Part shown: in pieces, positions 44,340 to 54,785 of the stretch
How the letters are laid out: each line of letters begins with the position of its first letter
Position numbering within the stretch: the stretch's first letter is position 1
From: Macrostomum hystrix
Lineage: Eukaryota; Platyhelminthes; Macrostomidae
Assembly: GCA_950097015.1 (NCBI GenBank)
Contig: CATNEN010000002.1
Coordinates: forward strand, 6,527,501-6,591,500
Reading direction: 5' to 3'
Length of the DNA stretch: 64,000 nt
Position numbers and translations under genes: made by a program
Notes under the pieces: model-generated
What the model was told of the DNA's origin: nothing
Databases searched by the model: none
What the model saw: only the letters and a program-made list of their open reading frames with translations

Positions 44340-47300
44340 GCGACGAAGATTTCTCGCAGTGGACTCAGAAACTGGAGCTTGTCACTAAGCTGCAGAAGAT
44401 CACCGACCTGGCTTCCTTTCTGCCACTCTTCCTAACGGGTGGTGCCTTTGCCGTCTACCAAGGCCTAGACGAAGCCAGCAAGACTAACTACAAGACGCTC
44501 AGCGCAGCCTTGGTCTCTGCGTTCAGCCTCACCAAGTTCAAGGCCCTTGAGGCGTTCGTCTCCCGAAGACTGGGTCCTGGGGAGTCAGTGGATGTTTTTC
44601 TGGCCGACCTGACAAGGCTGGCACGCCTGGTCGACGAGATGCCCGGAGACGAATGGATAAAGTGCGCGTTCATTCGCGGTCTACCCGGCGCAGTGAGTCA
44701 GCAGTTAGTCGCATCGTGCTCACTGGAAGAACTGGAGATCTCCGATTGTTGAAATCTCTCAATTGTTGAAAAGGCGCGAATCCTCATGATCGATCGTGAT
44801 TTCTACGTCTACGTCGGAGCCGAGAACGCTAAGGGCGCAGAGAAAGCTGTTCGACGCAACACGGTCACCTGCTACTCGTGCGGCAAGGAGGTTCATCTCA
44901 GCTGGGAATGCCAGAGTCGCGGGAACCGTACTAGACAGAGCTGCTACGTCTGTGGAAACACCGGCTACGTGTGCTCTCATTGCCCCCAGCGTGTAAATAC
45001 ACCAAACGAGTAAGGGAAGCCCAAAATTTCTGCGCAAACCGGCTTCCCACTGGATCTGCGCGCCTACCGTCGTTGATTGTTAATGTTAACGGTTCTACTG
45101 TTGTGGCCCTGGTCGATACTGGTTGCTCCAGGTCTATTGTGTCGCCAAGGACCTACGGACTATGGAAGACGCGCACCACAGAGAAAGTCACCATGATGAA
45201 TGGAGATGCAGCAGAGTGCGGATGGAAGGCAGATGTACTGTTGACTGTGCGCAGCAGCCGGGTATCGCTAAGTTGTCTCGTTCTTGAAATTCTACCCGGT
45301 TTCGACTTGCTTCTTGGTGTGGACGCCATCAGGCGATTGGGTGGCGTCAATGTTAGCAGCGCCGGCCGCACCGTTTCCTTTGGTGCATTGAGAGACCCAT
45401 CCGGTGTGGAACCGGGGCCCAAAGCAGTCCCGGCGAGAGACTCGGCCTCAGTGGCGAGTGGTCCGGCGAGAGACTCGTCACCGGCGGCGAGTGGCCCGGC
45501 GAGAGACTCGTCACCGGCGGCGAGTGGCCCGGCGAGAGACTCGTCACCGGCGGCGAGTGGCCCGGCGAGAGACTCGTCACCGGCGGCGAGTGGCCCGGCG
45601 AGAGACTCGTCACCGGCGGCGAGTGGCCCGGCGAGAGACTCGGCCTCAGCGGCGGGTGGCTCAAACAGTGATTCAGCATTGCAAGAGCGCCATCCGGGGT
45701 TCGAGCGGACCGAAGACTCGGTACTCAAACCATGTGCGCTGCTAAGTGAAGCCAAGTGGGCTTCTAGTCCATCAGGCGATAACCGCGAGCTGATCGAGGA
45801 CGTGGACTTCTCTGCTTGGTTCGCAGACGGTAAATGGACGGTTGCATGGAAGTGGCTCGGAGAAGCTCCAAGCTTATCTAACAGAATAGCGCAGTACAGA
45901 GTGCCGCCGGAAGCAACGGAAGATTACGAGGCCGAGATCAGGGAGTGGGTGCGTCTGGCTGGCTCGTACCGTTCGACGGCGAGTGCAACGGTATAATCCC
46001 ACTGATGGCGGTTGTGCAAGTCAACAAAGCGAAGTTGAGACCTGTAATGGACTATCGTGAGTTGAATCAGCACGTATCTAGCCACACTGCCGATAGCGTC
46101 GTCTGCGGAGCAAAAATTCGCGAATGGAGGCGACTGGGCGAGAATGCCAGCGTCATTGACCTGCGAAAGGCCTATCTGCAGTTGAGAGTTGAGCCCTCGC
46201 TCTGGCGTTACCAGGTGGTGGAGTTCAAAGGCCGCCGCTACTGCCTAACGAGACTCGGCTTTGGCCTGAACGTGGCTCCAAGAATCATGACCGCGGAAGT
46301 CAACAGAGTGCTCTCTATGGAGGAGGACGTGCGCGCTGGCACCGACTCGTACATAGACGACATTATCGTGGCCAATGACAGTGTCCCGAACGAACGCTTT
46401 CTGAATCTCCTATCACGCTTTGGGCTCGACGCGAAACCGCCCGAAAGTCTCATCGGAGGCCGGGTACTGGGTCTGCGCATCTTCTGCCGCGAAGACGGGG
46501 TCGCCTTCTGGAAGCGGTTCTTTCTCACCTCGCAGTTTCTGCGACTCGGCGCCAGCTATTCTCCTGGTGCGGCCAATTGGTGGGACATTTCCCAGTTGCT
46601 GGATGGTTGCGCGTCGCCTGCAGCTACCTTAAGCGCGCCGCCGGGGGAGTCGCCTGGGAAGCCAATGTGAACGATTCCGTGATGCAGATGGCCCGCGAAA
46701 TCAGCAGAATGGTTCAAGAGCGCGATCCAGTGAGCGGAGTGTGGACAGTCGACGACGCCTCAGCCTGCCGCGTCTGGTGCGACGCCAGCAGCATCGCAAT
46801 CGGCGTACGTTTAGAAGTAAACGGTGTCATCGCAGAGGACGCATCATGGCTTCGCAAGCCGGACAACGCCGCCCACATAAACCTAGCCGAACTCGAAGCG
46901 GTCATCAAGGGTCACAATCTAGCCATTGCTTGGGGCTCAAAGAGAGTCCAAATCATGACCGACTCGGCAACTGTGTACGGCTGGATTCGATCACTGATCG
47001 CCGGTGACAAGCCCGTCAGGGTCCAGGGGCTGGGCGAAGCCCTAGCGAGGAGGCGGCTGGCTTTGATCCGGGACACGGCAGGAGAATGTGGCCTGGAGCT
47101 GGATGTGTCGCTGGTGCCATCCTCGTTAAACAAGGCAGACGCGCTGACGCGAGTACCACAGCAGTGGCTGCGCCAGCGGCCTTTGTGTGCAGTAGCGCTA
47201 CACCCTATCGACTCGGATCTCCGAGCGTGCCACGAGAAGCATCACTTCGGCGTGGACAGGACGCTGGCCAAACTGTGCCTCCCCGGGCGTGAGGTACTAC

Positions 47301-48145
47301 GCGAAGAGGTCGAGCGCGTCGTGGCAAACTGCATCCGCTGCAAATCCGTGGACCCTGCGCCGGTGAATTGGGACCATGGATGTCTCGAGGTGGACGCAAA
47401 CTGATGGCATTTGGCCTACGACGTGACCCACTTCAAGGACGACCGCTATCTGTCGATTGTTGACTGCGGGCCGAGTAGATTCGCACTGTGGCGAAAACTC
47501 CCAGACGAGCGGACAGCTTCGATCATAGGGACACTCGTGCAAGTCTTCCGAGAGCGGGGCCCACCCTGGCAGCTGCTTCTGGACAACTCGGCGACCTTCC
47601 GCTCTGCCGAGGTGCGTGCATTCTGCGAAGCATGGGGAGTGCAGCTCCTCTTCCGCTGCGCTCACCGGCCATGGGGCAACGGGATAGTCGAGCGAAATCA
47701 TCGGGCGATCAAGCGAATGGCATCCAGAACCGGCAAGGACGTGCTGGACATGGTATTCTGGTACAACATGGCTCCGAAGGATGGTACTCGGGAGTGCAGC
47801 GTGCCCAGCAGAATGCTCAGCACTTATGACTGGAAACCGCCCATGTTGTCTCTCCCCGAGGCCACTGAGACACCGGAATCAAACCCTGCCCTGCCGGTCG
47901 GAACGGAAGTGTTCGTCAAGCCGCCGGCCGTCAGGTGTACCGACGAGTGGCCAAGGGGGCGCGTGACAGGCCAGAGACAAGGGGCTACAGTGGAGGTCGA
48001 TGGACTTCCCCGTCACATTGCTGACGTCCGGCCGGCCCCAGGCTCGCAACCACAGCCGCCTGGAGTAGAGCGAGCCGTTGAGCGGAACGGTGAACCCCGG
48101 CGGTCAAGTCGCGAGAGGTCGGCATCAGTCCGCTACGAAGCTTAA
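44340..48145 (+). pseudogene. gag-pol remnant of the Ty3/gypsy-like element
   Basis: Pieces in three frames: Gag to 44752; two zinc knuckles (CYSCGKEVHLSWEC and CYVCGNTGYVCSHC) around 44870-44990; protease with LVDTGCSRSIV at about 45110; RT with VMDYRELNQ, VIDLRKAYLQL and SYIDDI at about 46050-46370; RNase H with VWCDASS and HINLAELEAV at about 46770-46900; integrase zinc-binding HEKHHFG...CIRC at 47230-47345; integrase core with the DNSATFRS and NGIVERNHRAIKR motifs at 47580-47720. A stop at 47402 interrupts integrase and one near 44750 ends Gag. Between protease and RT there is a run of six 11-residue repeats. I describe the breaks only. Confidence 0.87.
45455..45645 (+). repeat. 33-bp coding repeats between protease and RT
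   Basis: About six copies of a 33-bp unit encoding GPARDSSPAAS lie in frame after the protease. They keep the frame open and look recently expanded. Confidence 0.9.
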
Positions 48146-48174
48146 TCTATTTTGATCTTGAGATCAGGGAGAAA

Positions 48175-48376
48175 TGTTGTACTCGTACTTTTCTTTGTTG
48201 TTAGTTGACCGATGCCGCTGCTTAAGCAGCCATAGACTGTTCTGACCGATGCCGCTGCTTAAGCAGCCATAGACTGTTCTGTACCCCACTTAACAAGTGC
48301 GCGAGGCCCAGCCCCTCGCAAATATATTCACCTTCTTGCGTTCCCTTCTGCATCTCGCATTGGCGACTCAGTTACA
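48175..48376 (+). repeat. 3' LTR of the Ty3/gypsy-like element
   Basis: Begins TGTTGTACTCG after the purine tract and ends GACTCAGTTACA (TGT...ACA ends). It includes a tandem duplicate of a 37-bp segment around 48209-48283 with the palindrome GCTGCTTAAGCAGC. No partner LTR is found upstream. Confidence 0.7.
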
Positions 48377-48785
48377 ATGTGCATAAAATTTCATAGCTGC
48401 ATTGATAGCTGTGATAGGAATCCAGGGAACTTTAGGGACACCCCTCGCAAAAATGCAAAGCATTTGTAGGGAAATGTAAACAAATCTCCGATTCGTGGAT
48501 TAAAAATGGTTTGAAAAAAATTTTTTTTATGAATTTAGTATACTTTAATGGTTCAGTTAATTTTAGTAGGTAATACATCATGTAGTTGAAAAAGGATATA
48601 TGTATAAATCCTTAAATAGTGGAAATTCACTTCAGACACTCCCAACTGGCAGACAGCAATCCTGAAAGTGCGACCTGTCAGTGGCTCAGAAGTGAACCGA
48701 AAGCAGAAGCGAGTTTGCAGTCAAACTGAGGCAAAATGTCACGTGATACGAGCTCGTAATTCACAGTTTCTCAGAAAATGAAGCT
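48377..48785. other. spacer and 3' UTR side of the Ly6-like gene
   Basis: AT-rich. No gene seen. Confidence 0.45.
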
Positions 48786-48819
48786 TCAGAAGAGCTTCAA
48801 GAAGTTCAGTCCAAAGACC

Positions 48820-48863
<44 letters not shown>

Positions 48864-51800
48864 GCAGCCCAGTGCGGAGCCCGAGTTGCAGAGGTCGGTG
48901 AAGCAGGTGCGGCAGTTCGTCGTGCCGCTGTCGAAAGTGCAGTTGCCGCAGCCGGCAAAGAAGAACTGAAAATGCGCGGGTTCGCAGATCACCAGCAATG
49001 CTCAAACTCATGTGAACTCACAGCAGAATGAGGCTGAGCACAAGAACTCACCTTGGCCAGTCCGTAATTGTAGGTGTAGCTGAAGCAGCTGCTGGATGAC
49101 GGACAGTCCACCACGGATTTGCTCTGCGCACTGTCACCGTAGCTGAAGTAGCACCTCGTGCCGGACTTTCTCCGAGGTGAGTTGCACAAGCTCGAGCTGC
49201 AGGTGCGGCAGTCGGCGCCGCTGCTGAAGGGACAGCTGCCACAGCCTGAGAAGTAGAACTTATGAGTGAGCAGTGAGCACAGGTGAGAGGATGGAGCTGA
49301 TGTGATTGAGCAGCCTGAGAAGTAGAACTGCAGGTGAGAGGATGGAGCTGATGTGATTGAGCAGCCTGAGAAGTAGAACTGCAGGTGAGAGGATGGAGCT
49401 GATGTGATTGAGCAGGCTGGGAAGTAGAACTGCAGGTGAGAGGATGGAGCTGATGTGATTGAGCAGGTTAGGCAGTAGAACTGAAGGTTTTAAATTAGTA
49501 TTTGTTATTAAATTGGGTTGTACAGTTAGTTTTAGTCGTTTGAATTAGTGGGACTGATAAACAGATTTGGCCTTTCAAAGCTCCCCATACTAACATTGGC
49601 TCACATTCTTCACTCCGTAGCTGAAGCTGTACTCGAAGCAGCTGCTCGATGACGGACAGCTGACGTTCTGCGTGCTGGTTAAGTCAGTCTGGCCGAAGCT
49701 GTAGTAGCAGCTGAAGCCACCTGCTGCGGTACCTGTGCTTGACGAGTTGGTCGGGTTTCCGCTCGGATTGGCTGGGCTGCCAGTTGCTGCTAGGGCCACA
49801 GAGTTGCAGTTGCTGGTGTTGCACATTGTGCAGCCGTAGAGGGCGCTTGTTGTCGGCGTGCAGACACCGCAGCCGCCGAGAAGGTTGTAGGAATTGGTCG
49901 TCAGCCATCCCTGGAATGATTGATGTTTGAGGCAGAGGTCAAAGCAGATGACACTCGAACACCCAAGCTTAAAATCACAACAGTAAGCTGCTGCTCACAA
50001 TTGGTTTGGTGAGTGAATAGCAGCTATTTATTCCTATGGCACAGGAGGCATAGTTAGCATAATAGCTGCTTGTGAATACAGCACAGGTGAGAGTTCCTAT
50101 ATTCAGGGTGTTGCAGTATGTCACCGGTGCATGTCACATGACGGAATTGAGTCTGCACTGCAGGCACCGCAGCCGGCGTAGTAATGGTGCCAACCCTGAA
50201 ATAGTGAAGATATGGAAAGTGAATATGATTGGCCTGAAGTGTTCCTTATACTACTCGTAGTCCTGTCATTTTAATGTGGAATGTTTAGAAAAACTCATAT
50301 CAGTAAAAACTTACGTTATAGAGAGCGGAAAGCGAATAGCAGGTGCTGATTCCATGCTGGCAAGCTTCGGGCTCTCCATTGCTGATCGCACTCCAACTAG
50401 GTAGTCCTCTTCTATAGCAGCTGATGGCTGAAGGAGTCGCTGTGTTGCACAGGTCAGAGCTGCAGGTCACGCATGATGGATTCACATTGGAGTTGCAGGA
50501 GCCGCAGCCAGCATAATAGAAGCTGCTACTACTCTGAGGACAGGTTGGTTGCAATCGAGTGCTCAATTGCTTGCATTCAGCTTTTAACTACGAGCTATAG
50601 ATTCGAAAATCGATGTTATGCTCAATTTCTGTGCTATTTCGATGCTAGACAGGTGCATTACTTTCCTTCTTAAATATATTTGATTAGTAGAGGATTTATG
50701 GTAGATTCGAATGAGCTGGAGACTCACATTCAAGGCGTGTTCGTCAACAACATAGCATGTCTTAATTCCAGTAGGGCAGGTCACCACAGATCCGATGGGG
50801 CTGTAAACAGCAGTTTTCATTGTCGCATAGCAGCTGATGGCTGATGGTGTTCGGGAGTTGCACAGGCTCGAGTTGCAGGTGACCGGATGCAGAAAGCCGA
50901 TGCCGATGTTGCCGCAGCCGGCATTGCTGAAGCTTGCTCCCTACAGAGCCAGAAACAGGTCCATCCACTGCTCAGAAATTTCCACTTCCCCCTGTCAGTG
51001 CTGCCAGTGGCAGCGACAACTTATCATTTTAAACAAAATTTTATATTGATCTTGCATAGAATTTAGCCTTGGCTTTGATTTTCAAATGCGCCAAACAGCT
51101 GAATCTCCCCCTCTCTCTGGGTTGTTCAATCGACAGGTAGTTCTCACGAAATCACGTGCGCCAGTCGAAAAAGCTCAATTTAGTTTCTCATCTCAACTCA
51201 CCGATCCAATGTAGGAGAAACAGGTTGAGATCCCGGAGTGGCAGGCGACCACAGTGCCATTGTCGGTGCTGCTGTAAGATCCTGAGCGGTAGAAGCAGCT
51301 GATGGAGGAAGGGGTCATGCTGTTGCAGTAGTCCGTGGTGCACACGTAGCAGTCATCGCCTGCATTCGGGCTGCACAGGCCAGTGTTGGTGCAGCCCGCA
51401 TAGTTTTGCTGGAATGAAGCGTGTTGCACAGTATGCCAAATTGCAGTCTCGTTTGCGCATCTAATTAAAACACCAGCTAGCAACTCTCAAGCCACTTCCA
51501 GTAATTTGAAAGTCACTGAAATATAATATTTGTGTTCCAACACGACATAGGACACACGATTCGTACATTATAAAGAGGATATTGCAGAAAACAAACAAGA
51601 AGGTCCTTCAGCCTCACCCTACTGGATGTAACTGAGTAGCACGCAGTGGCTGACCCACAGGCCAGAGCCGTCCCGTTGTCTGTTGAAGACGTCCCGCTTC
51701 GTGAGAAGCAGTTGATGGCCTGACAGCTGTCTGCAATTAGCAGTGCATGTGAGGACAGTGAGCACAGGTACATGTGAGGGCAGTGAGCACAGGTGCATGT

Positions 51801-52238
51801 GAGGGCAGTGAGCACAGGTGCATGTGAGGGCAGTGAGCACAGGTGCATGTGAGGGCAGTGAGCACAGGTGCATGTGAGGACAGTGAGCACAGGTGCGTGT
51901 GAGGACAGTGAGCACAGGTGCATGTGAGGACAGTGAGCACAGGTGCATGTGAGGGCAGTGAGCACAGGTGCATGTGAGGACAGTGAGCACAGGTGCATGT
52001 GAGGACAGTGAGCACAGGTGCATGTGAGGACAGTGAGCACAGGTGCATGTGAGGGCAGTGAGCACAGGTGCATGTGAGGACAGTGAGCACAGGTGCATGT
52101 GAGGACAGTGAGCACAGGTGCATGTGAGGACAGTGAGCACAGGTGCAAGTGAGGGCAGTGAGCACAGGTTCAGCACTTACCAAAGCTGACGGCAGTCAGG
52201 ATGAGAAGCAGCAGCAGCAGCAGCGGAGGCCTGGCCAT
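48786..52238 (-). CDS. multi-domain Ly6/uPAR-like (three-finger) GPI-type protein
   Basis: Nine exons: 52238-52181, 51730-51618, 51408-51202, 50940-50728, 50533-50315, 50195-49999, 49910-49605, 49258-49052, 48965-48786. Exon 1 encodes a signal peptide (MARPPLLLLLLLILTAVS). Each middle exon carries the end of one domain (AGCG.C...C.TC..DLCN) and the start of the next (SCYY....GT.V.C.SG.STCFSY), so domains are assembled across introns, about seven in all. The CN ending and cysteine pattern are those of Ly6/uPAR three-finger domains. The last exon ends in an Ala run and a hydrophobic tail (VVFGLNFLKLF), a GPI-anchor signal. All internal junctions from exon 2 on are phase 0. Exon 6 is 197 nt and frameshifted; skipping it keeps the frame, giving 500 residues. 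Role: extracellular surface protein; ligand unknown. Confidence 0.85.
49260..49485. repeat. 51-bp array containing duplicated 3' splice sites
   Basis: About four copies of a 51-bp unit in the intron before exon 8. On the gene strand each copy includes CTCACCTGCAGTTCTACTTC, which repeats the acceptor and first bases of exon 8. Confidence 0.85.
51745..52170. repeat. 25-bp tandem array in first Ly6-like intron
   Basis: About 17 copies of AGGTGCATGTGAGGACAGTG plus AGCAC, alternating GGACAG and GGGCAG. The array fills the intron between the signal-peptide exon and the first domain exon. Confidence 0.95.
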
Positions 52239-53060
52239 GCAGATTCGAGCTGTGGAGCAGTCAGTGAGGAGAGTTGAGCAGCTGGCTTGAGAAGTCTCAC
52301 AGCGCCGCTCGAGGCTCTCTTTAAATGCTCGCGCTGAGCTGTGCGCCACAGCATCCTGTCTCCTTGGCAACCAGGTGGGATGACGCGATTCGGGTCACTT
52401 TAATTAGGTACAAGAGCTGTCATTGCTGGCGAAAATAGACCTGACGTTTCTTTTCGCGTCTTTCTTCCGTTCCAAATATTTATTACTGACTGAAAGCGAG
52501 CAAAAATTCAGCTTTTGAGATTTGAGAGCTCTGGCAGTGAGGGCTGGCTATGAAGGGCTGAGGCCTTTCTACTGTAACTGCTCATTCGCACTAAAATGAG
52601 CAGTAACCCCCAGCCACCCATGCAGTTTGTCGTCTTCAACTCGCAAGCGTCAGTCAGCCATAACACTCCATAACACATTGTTATGGCTGTGCTCACAAAA
52701 GCCATCCTGCTCATTTCTAAGGGCAGGCCAGGGAATTTTCTGCTACTGACGCAAGCGCAGTTGTTCTGAAGGTACCTTAATAAATACTCCAATGACGCAT
52801 TCTCCGGAGATAGTGGCGCCATCGGGGTGGCAGTGTTGAATTTTTAGAGAGAAACAAGCATTGGGAAATAACATTATGAAGTTTGCATCAAGGCTGTGTA
52901 TAATCTCTATAATTATAAGTTTTACTTGTTTTACATGTTATACTCGTAAGTTGCAGTTTTATTGAGTGCTCGGTTGTAGGACATTTTATGTTCAGGAGAA
53001 CGTTTGAGACCTCTTAAAGTCTTTCAATTTTCGACTTTCATTTCTGAAACCCTCTTGACA
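52239..53060. other. Ly6-like upstream region and spacer
   Basis: A GC-richer stretch to about 52380 may hold the promoter. A minus-strand frame at 52508-52822 shows no known motif and I do not call it. Confidence 0.4.
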
Positions 53061-53061
53061 A

Positions 53062-53640
53062 TTTTTGTACTGCACCCGAACGGAGTAACGCAAGCACACG
53101 GAACTCAAGAACACGGACCAACTTCTGAAACAAAAATCAAGTCGCCAGCTCTTCAGACCATCGAGACATTCAATGGTTCTGACCGAAGGTCTGAGTTTTC
53201 CCATAAACGCCAGTGTATTTCATACACCCCTATACACGAATTTGCACTGCGCCTCAGTGCGGCCTCGCCAGGCCTTCAAACTTTATCAGCATGTCACCCG
53301 AATGTGCCTGCATCATCTCCGACTTCGGTGGTCACCTACAATTATTATCTAGACGGATTTTCAGGACCTTCAAGGGCTACAACAGGTGGAAATAGGCCAC
53401 TATTTGACACCCTGACGCGAATTTCTCCAATTTTACTGCTCCAGCCTAAATATTAGGCGCAGCTCAACCACAGGACACCATCGCCTAGTCTGTCGACCAA
53501 TCAGTCACCACCCAACGCTGTTAGCATTCGGGCGCAGCCAAAAAAATTTTAGGAGGGGAATCCCCCTTGGTATAAAAACAGGCGGCAAAATGGCTGGCTT
53601 GTCGTACTGTTAAAAGTGCCCCTTATTTTGCATGGATTTC
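53062..53640 (+). repeat. unclassified dispersed repeat, copy 1
   Basis: Shares long blocks with 55400-55875 in the same order and orientation: AATCAAGTCGCCAGCTCTTC, TTTGCACTGCGCCTCAGTG, CTTTATCAGCATGTCACCCG, GCGCAGCTCAACCACAGGAC and AACAGGCGGC. No ORF is conserved and no terminal repeats are obvious. Confidence 0.75.
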
Positions 53641-53811
53641 CCATGGAATTCCCTTGATTGATCAGTTTCAATTTGAAAACATTCCGACGTACGAAAACGA
53701 AGGAAAGGCAGATTTGGAAGACCTGTGAAGAACACAAGATCAAGATCCTATAACAACTCTGTCTAAAGTTAGATAGAGAGTTTTCAAATCACAAAAATCT
53801 GCGAAGCAACA

Positions 53812-54020
53812 GCACGCAGAAGATTTTGTTGAGATGCCAGAATTTAGCGTTCACACGAGGCATCCCCAGAAAGAGGCGCCGCAGAAGATTTTGTTGAGAT
53901 GCCAGAATTTAGCGTTCACACGAGGCATCCCCAGAAAGAGGCGCCGCAGAAGATTTTGTTGAGATGCCAGAATTTAGCGTTCACACGAGGCATCCCCAGA
54001 AAGAGGCGCCGCAGAAGATT
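53812..54020. repeat. 65-bp repeat, three copies
   Basis: Three nearly exact copies containing AGAAGATTTTGTTGAGATGC and CACACGAGGCATCCCC. Confidence 0.9.
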
Positions 54021-54785
54021 TTGTGCCCACGCCATTGTTGCAGCGCAGCAGAGAATTGTACAAGAGAATTGAGAATTGTACAAGGTGGACATAGCAGTCG
54101 AGCGATGCGGAAGTGGATCTGATCGCCTGGTCATATCCCCACACCTGTAGTCAGTTTTTTGTTTTCACCCACCCACTCTGGCTAGGATCCTTCAGCCAGC
54201 CCTCTTCCTTTTCTTCCCAAGCGATATCCCGAAAATCCCTAAGGATTAGCAACACTGAATAGGGATTAAACATTCTGACTTAGGATTTGCTAAATACAGA
54301 CCTTGGATTAGTTCAGACTAGGTATGTATTCTTCAAGTTTGATAAAGGATAATCAGAACACAAGTTATGTGAACCACTTCATCCCGAGCAGTGATTGGCC
54401 AGAATCCGACTGAAAAAATTGAGGCAGACAAACAATGCGCATATTTTAAATTCTAATATAATAATATTCTTATTAAAGATAGCTAAAGTTAGTGAAGACG
54501 GTTTTATTTTGTTATCTTGTAAAATCCTGTACTGCAACTGGTTCCGTTACTCGGCGCGCACAAAAACTCATAAGATCGAAATCAAACAAACTTTCGCCTC
54601 GCTTTTGAAAAAAATCCCTTGTTGCTAGGAGTTGCTAAGCAGTAAATTACATACTAACAATCGTTAATCTTATTTTTCTAGAACTCTAATTTGGTGGGCC
54701 ACAGGTGCCACAGGTGAACCGCTTTCATCATGCTAAAAATAGAAACAGAAGTCCGCTGACCAGCTCAGCAATGCCAGTCGACTGC
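54021..54785. other. spacer and OSCP 3' UTR
   Basis: Mostly AT-rich; no gene seen. Confidence 0.4.

Larger units (their letters stand above)
44338..48376 (+). mobile_element. Ty3/gypsy-like LTR retroelement, 5' truncated and decayed
   Basis: Gag, CCHC knuckles, aspartic protease, RT, RNase H and integrase fragments follow in Ty3/gypsy order, then a purine tract (AGATCAGGGAGAAA) and a 202-bp LTR. There is no 5' LTR and the Gag start is missing, cut off at a TAG microsatellite. Internal stops and frame changes make it non-functional. Confidence 0.88.

Noticed and set aside
44179-44388. Poly-Ser and poly-Val frames
   Set aside because: Translation of the (TAG)n tract.
51513-52183. Minus-strand Cys/His-rich repeat frames
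   Set aside because: Translation of the 25-bp intronic array; real exons are defined by splice sites and domain pattern.
52508-52822. 104-residue minus-strand frame
   Set aside because: It has an ATG but no family, no signal and no codon bias like the neighbours.
53004-53456. 150-residue frame
   Set aside because: It lies in a dispersed repeat whose second copy does not keep the frame.
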